From Flavobacteriaceae bacterium LYZ1037 (GTDB taxonomy: Bacteria > Bacteroidota > Bacteroidia > Flavobacteriales > Flavobacteriaceae), in NCBI GenBank assembly GCA_003144015.1, contig QFWS01000002.1, forward strand, positions 496,001 through 560,000: a DNA stretch of 64,000 nucleotides. The letters are read 5' to 3'. Positions 62,585-64,000 of the stretch are shown in pieces. Position 1 is the first letter of the stretch. Every line of letters begins with the position of its first letter. The translations under genes and the position numbers were made by a program. The notes under the pieces were generated by a model, which saw only the letters and a program-made list of their open reading frames with translations, had not been told where the DNA came from and ran no database searches.

Positions 62585-63679
62585 TTAAAAATACTTAACA
62601 GGATTGGTGTTAGTCCTTGATAAAACGATTGCAAAATTAGTAATTTTTTTTGTAAGATATGCAACTAAAAGGTTTTTTGTGAATTGTTCGCTTTCATAAT
62701 GTCCAATATCTGCTAAAAGAATCTGATTATCAGCCATAAAAAAGTCATGATATTTTAAATCTGCAGTAATAAATATATCGGCATTTGCTGCTTTTGCAGC
62801 AGCTATAGCAAAACTTCCAGAGCCCCCTAAGACAGCTACTTTTTTTATGTTTTTATGTAATAATTTAGAATGTCTAATGCATTCAGTATTCATGTGGTTT
62901 TTTAAAAAGTTAAGAAACTCATTTTCAGACATGTCGTTTTCAAGTTCACCTATCATTCCCATACCAATGTGTTGGTTCGTGTTTTCAAGTGTTGTAACTT
63001 CATATGCTACTTCTTCGTAGGAATGTGTGTTAAAAAGTGTTTTTATGATGTTTGACTCTAAATGTTTTGGGAAAATAACCGAAATTTGCGTTTCGTTTTC
63101 AAAGTGTGTTTCCCCTTTTTTGCCTTTAGTTGGGGTGGAATCATCATTCCCGTTATAAGTGCCAATGCCTTCAGTATTAAAGCTGCAATGACTGTAGTTT
63201 CCTATACTTCCTGCACCAGCTTCAAATAAAGCGTTTCTAAGCGTTTCAGCTTCATTTTTGGGTACAAATGTGATGAGTTTTTTTATAGTTTGAGGTTGAG
63301 GTATCAATATTTTTCTGTTTGTTAAACCTAGTTTTTCACAAATCATAGCATTTACTCCTAAAAAGGAATTGTCTAAAGCAGTATGCATAGCATAAATGGC
63401 GACATCGTTTTTTAGAGCTTTAATAACAACACGTTCTACATAAGTTTTACCGGTGAGTTTTTTTAAACCTTTAAAAATTATAGGATGAAAACTAACAATT
63501 AGATTGCAATTGGATTCTATGGCTTCATCGACTACTGTTTCTAATGTGTCTAATGTTACCAAAACTCCTGTTAGCTTACTGTTTTTATCTCCAACTAACA
63601 GACCAACATTGTCAAAGTCTTCTGCATAAGCTAAAGGTGAAAGTGCTTCAATATGATTTATGACATCTTGAACAATCAT
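62585..63679 (-). CDS. Nif3-like dinuclear metal centre protein (DUF34/GTP cyclohydrolase 1 type 2 fold)
   Basis: A 364-residue Nif3 family protein, which forms hexamers with a dinuclear metal site. SFHPIIFKGL, AMHTALDNSF and the C-terminal GGSGSFAIAAAKAAN, DLKYHDFF and IGHYESEQF carry the conserved His, Asp and Glu ligands. A middle PII-like insert (residues ~125-240) is present, as in the longer members. The role of the family is debated. It is transcribed from the promoter at 63704 together with the gene at 61802. Confidence 0.9.
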   Translation of the reverse strand: MIVQDVINHIEALSPLAYAEDFDNVGLLVGDKNSKLTGVLVTLDTLETVVDEAIESNCNLIVSFHPIIFKGLKKLTGKTYVERVVIKALKNDVAIYAMHTALDNSFLGVNAMICEKLGLTNRKILIPQPQTIKKLITFVPKNEAETLRNALFEAGAGSIGNYSHCSFNTEGIGTYNGNDDSTPTKGKKGETHFENETQISVIFPKHLESNIIKTLFNTHSYEEVAYEVTTLENTNQHIGMGMIGELENDMSENEFLNFLKNHMNTECIRHSKLLHKNIKKVAVLGGSGSFAIAAAKAANADIFITADLKYHDFFMADNQILLADIGHYESEQFTKNLLVAYLTKKITNFAIVLSRTNTNPVKYF

Positions 63680-63703
63680 AATTTTATGTTATTAAGTTTC
63701 TAA

Positions 63704-63711
63704 CAAAGATA
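63704..63711 (-). promoter_or_regulatory. -7 promoter element of the Nif3-like operon
   Basis: The minus strand reads TATCTTTG (TAnnTTTG), 24 bases upstream of the ATG at 63679. Confidence 0.6.
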
Positions 63712-63731
63712 AAATTTTTAAATTCGCTTTA

Positions 63732-64000
63732 ATGAAATTCTTACGTTACATCTTGCTTCCTATTGTTCCAATCTACTTTTTAGTGACTTGGGCAAGAAAT
63801 AAATTATACGATTTTGGCTGGAAAAAAAGTAAATCTTATAAGATTCCTGTTATTTGTGTTGGGAACCTGAGCGTTGGTGGTACTGGAAAATCGCCAATGA
63901 TTGAGTATTTAATACGCATATTAAAAATGGATTATAAATTGGCCACTTTAAGTAGAGGTTATAAAAGAGAAACAAGTGGTTTTAAGTTGGCTGATGCAAG
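63732..64000 (+). CDS. lpxK: tetraacyldisaccharide 4'-kinase, N-terminal part (cut by window end)
   Basis: The first 89 codons of LpxK, which phosphorylates the lipid A disaccharide at the inner membrane. It begins MKFLRYILLPIVPIYFLVTW with an N-terminal membrane-associated helix. VGNLSVGGTGKSP is the Walker A motif and SRGYKR the following conserved block. The frame is open to the last base of the window. It is divergent from the Nif3-like gene. Confidence 0.93.
   Translation, partial: MKFLRYILLPIVPIYFLVTWARNKLYDFGWKKSKSYKIPVICVGNLSVGGTGKSPMIEYLIRILKMDYKLATLSRGYKRETSGFKLADA

Overview
The window is AT-rich chromosomal DNA from a member of the Bacteroidota, almost certainly a (probably marine) Flavobacteriaceae. 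The evidence is the family-specific gene content (two type IX secretion cargo proteins, a T9SS plug-domain protein, seven DUF6090-type proteins, DUF6695 and DUF6702 proteins, a Na+-NQR operon), the repeated -7 promoter element TAnnTTTG upstream of many genes, frequent GTG/TTG starts with no obvious Shine-Dalgarno, and several intergenic repeats of a kind typical of this group. The genus cannot be fixed from sequence alone. No phage, transposase, CRISPR array or rRNA operon was seen.

Layout. 0.2-3.5 kb: Trk potassium uptake (trkA-trkH) and a small membrane protein. 3.6-14.7 kb: housekeeping genes (class I aminotransferase, fatty-acid desaturase, rsmG, pruA, apaG), a T9SS-exported lipase-like protein, a coupled NRDE/DUF6695 pair and a T9SS plug-domain protein. 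14.8-21.0 kb: the complete nqrABCDEF operon for the Na+-pumping NADH:quinone reductase. 21.3-27.9 kb: a dense minus-strand array of DUF6090-type membrane proteins, with an embedded gamma-glutamyltransferase gene and three tiny proteins. 28.0-29.3 kb: a small conserved gene coupled to apbE, whose product flavinylates Nqr subunits. 29.4-36.0 kb: a two-component system with a reporter-type sensor kinase, a LytTR regulator and a T9SS cargo protein. This block is bracketed by apbE and by a decayed copy of the apbE 3' end. 36.3-43.2 kb: metabolism (map, a CoA transferase, gpmI, a HAD hydrolase, a GNAT enzyme). 43.3 kb: tRNA-Gly(TCC) with a relic of a second tRNA 3' end. 43.5-49.4 kb: peptidase E, two regulatory-domain proteins, a DUF6702 protein, an M1 peptidase and tatA. 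49.4-50.3 kb: one membrane-protein gene fitted between inverted repeats like a cassette. 50.3-58.8 kb: a kynurenine (tryptophan) degradation operon running from kynureninase to 2-aminomuconate. 58.9-64 kb: a ferredoxin/CDGSH protein, a lipoprotein, a methyltransferase, msrA, a cysteine-free 'zinc-ribbon' protein, a Nif3-like protein and the start of lpxK.

How the parts work together. The Nqr operon and apbE form one functional unit (covalent FMN on NqrB and NqrC). The kynurenine operon supplies consecutive enzymes KMO-kynureninase-HAO-ACMSD-AMSDH-RidA-like deaminase, so it is a catabolic route and not only NAD synthesis. The strongest candidates for something undescribed are the DUF6090 array with its microproteins, the DUF6090-like gene translationally coupled to the aldehyde dehydrogenase of the kynurenine operon, the apbE-bracketed islet, and the inverted-repeat-bounded gene near 50 kb. 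Several starts were moved from the longest reading frame on the basis of family starts, signal peptides, promoter position or overlaps; each entry says where.
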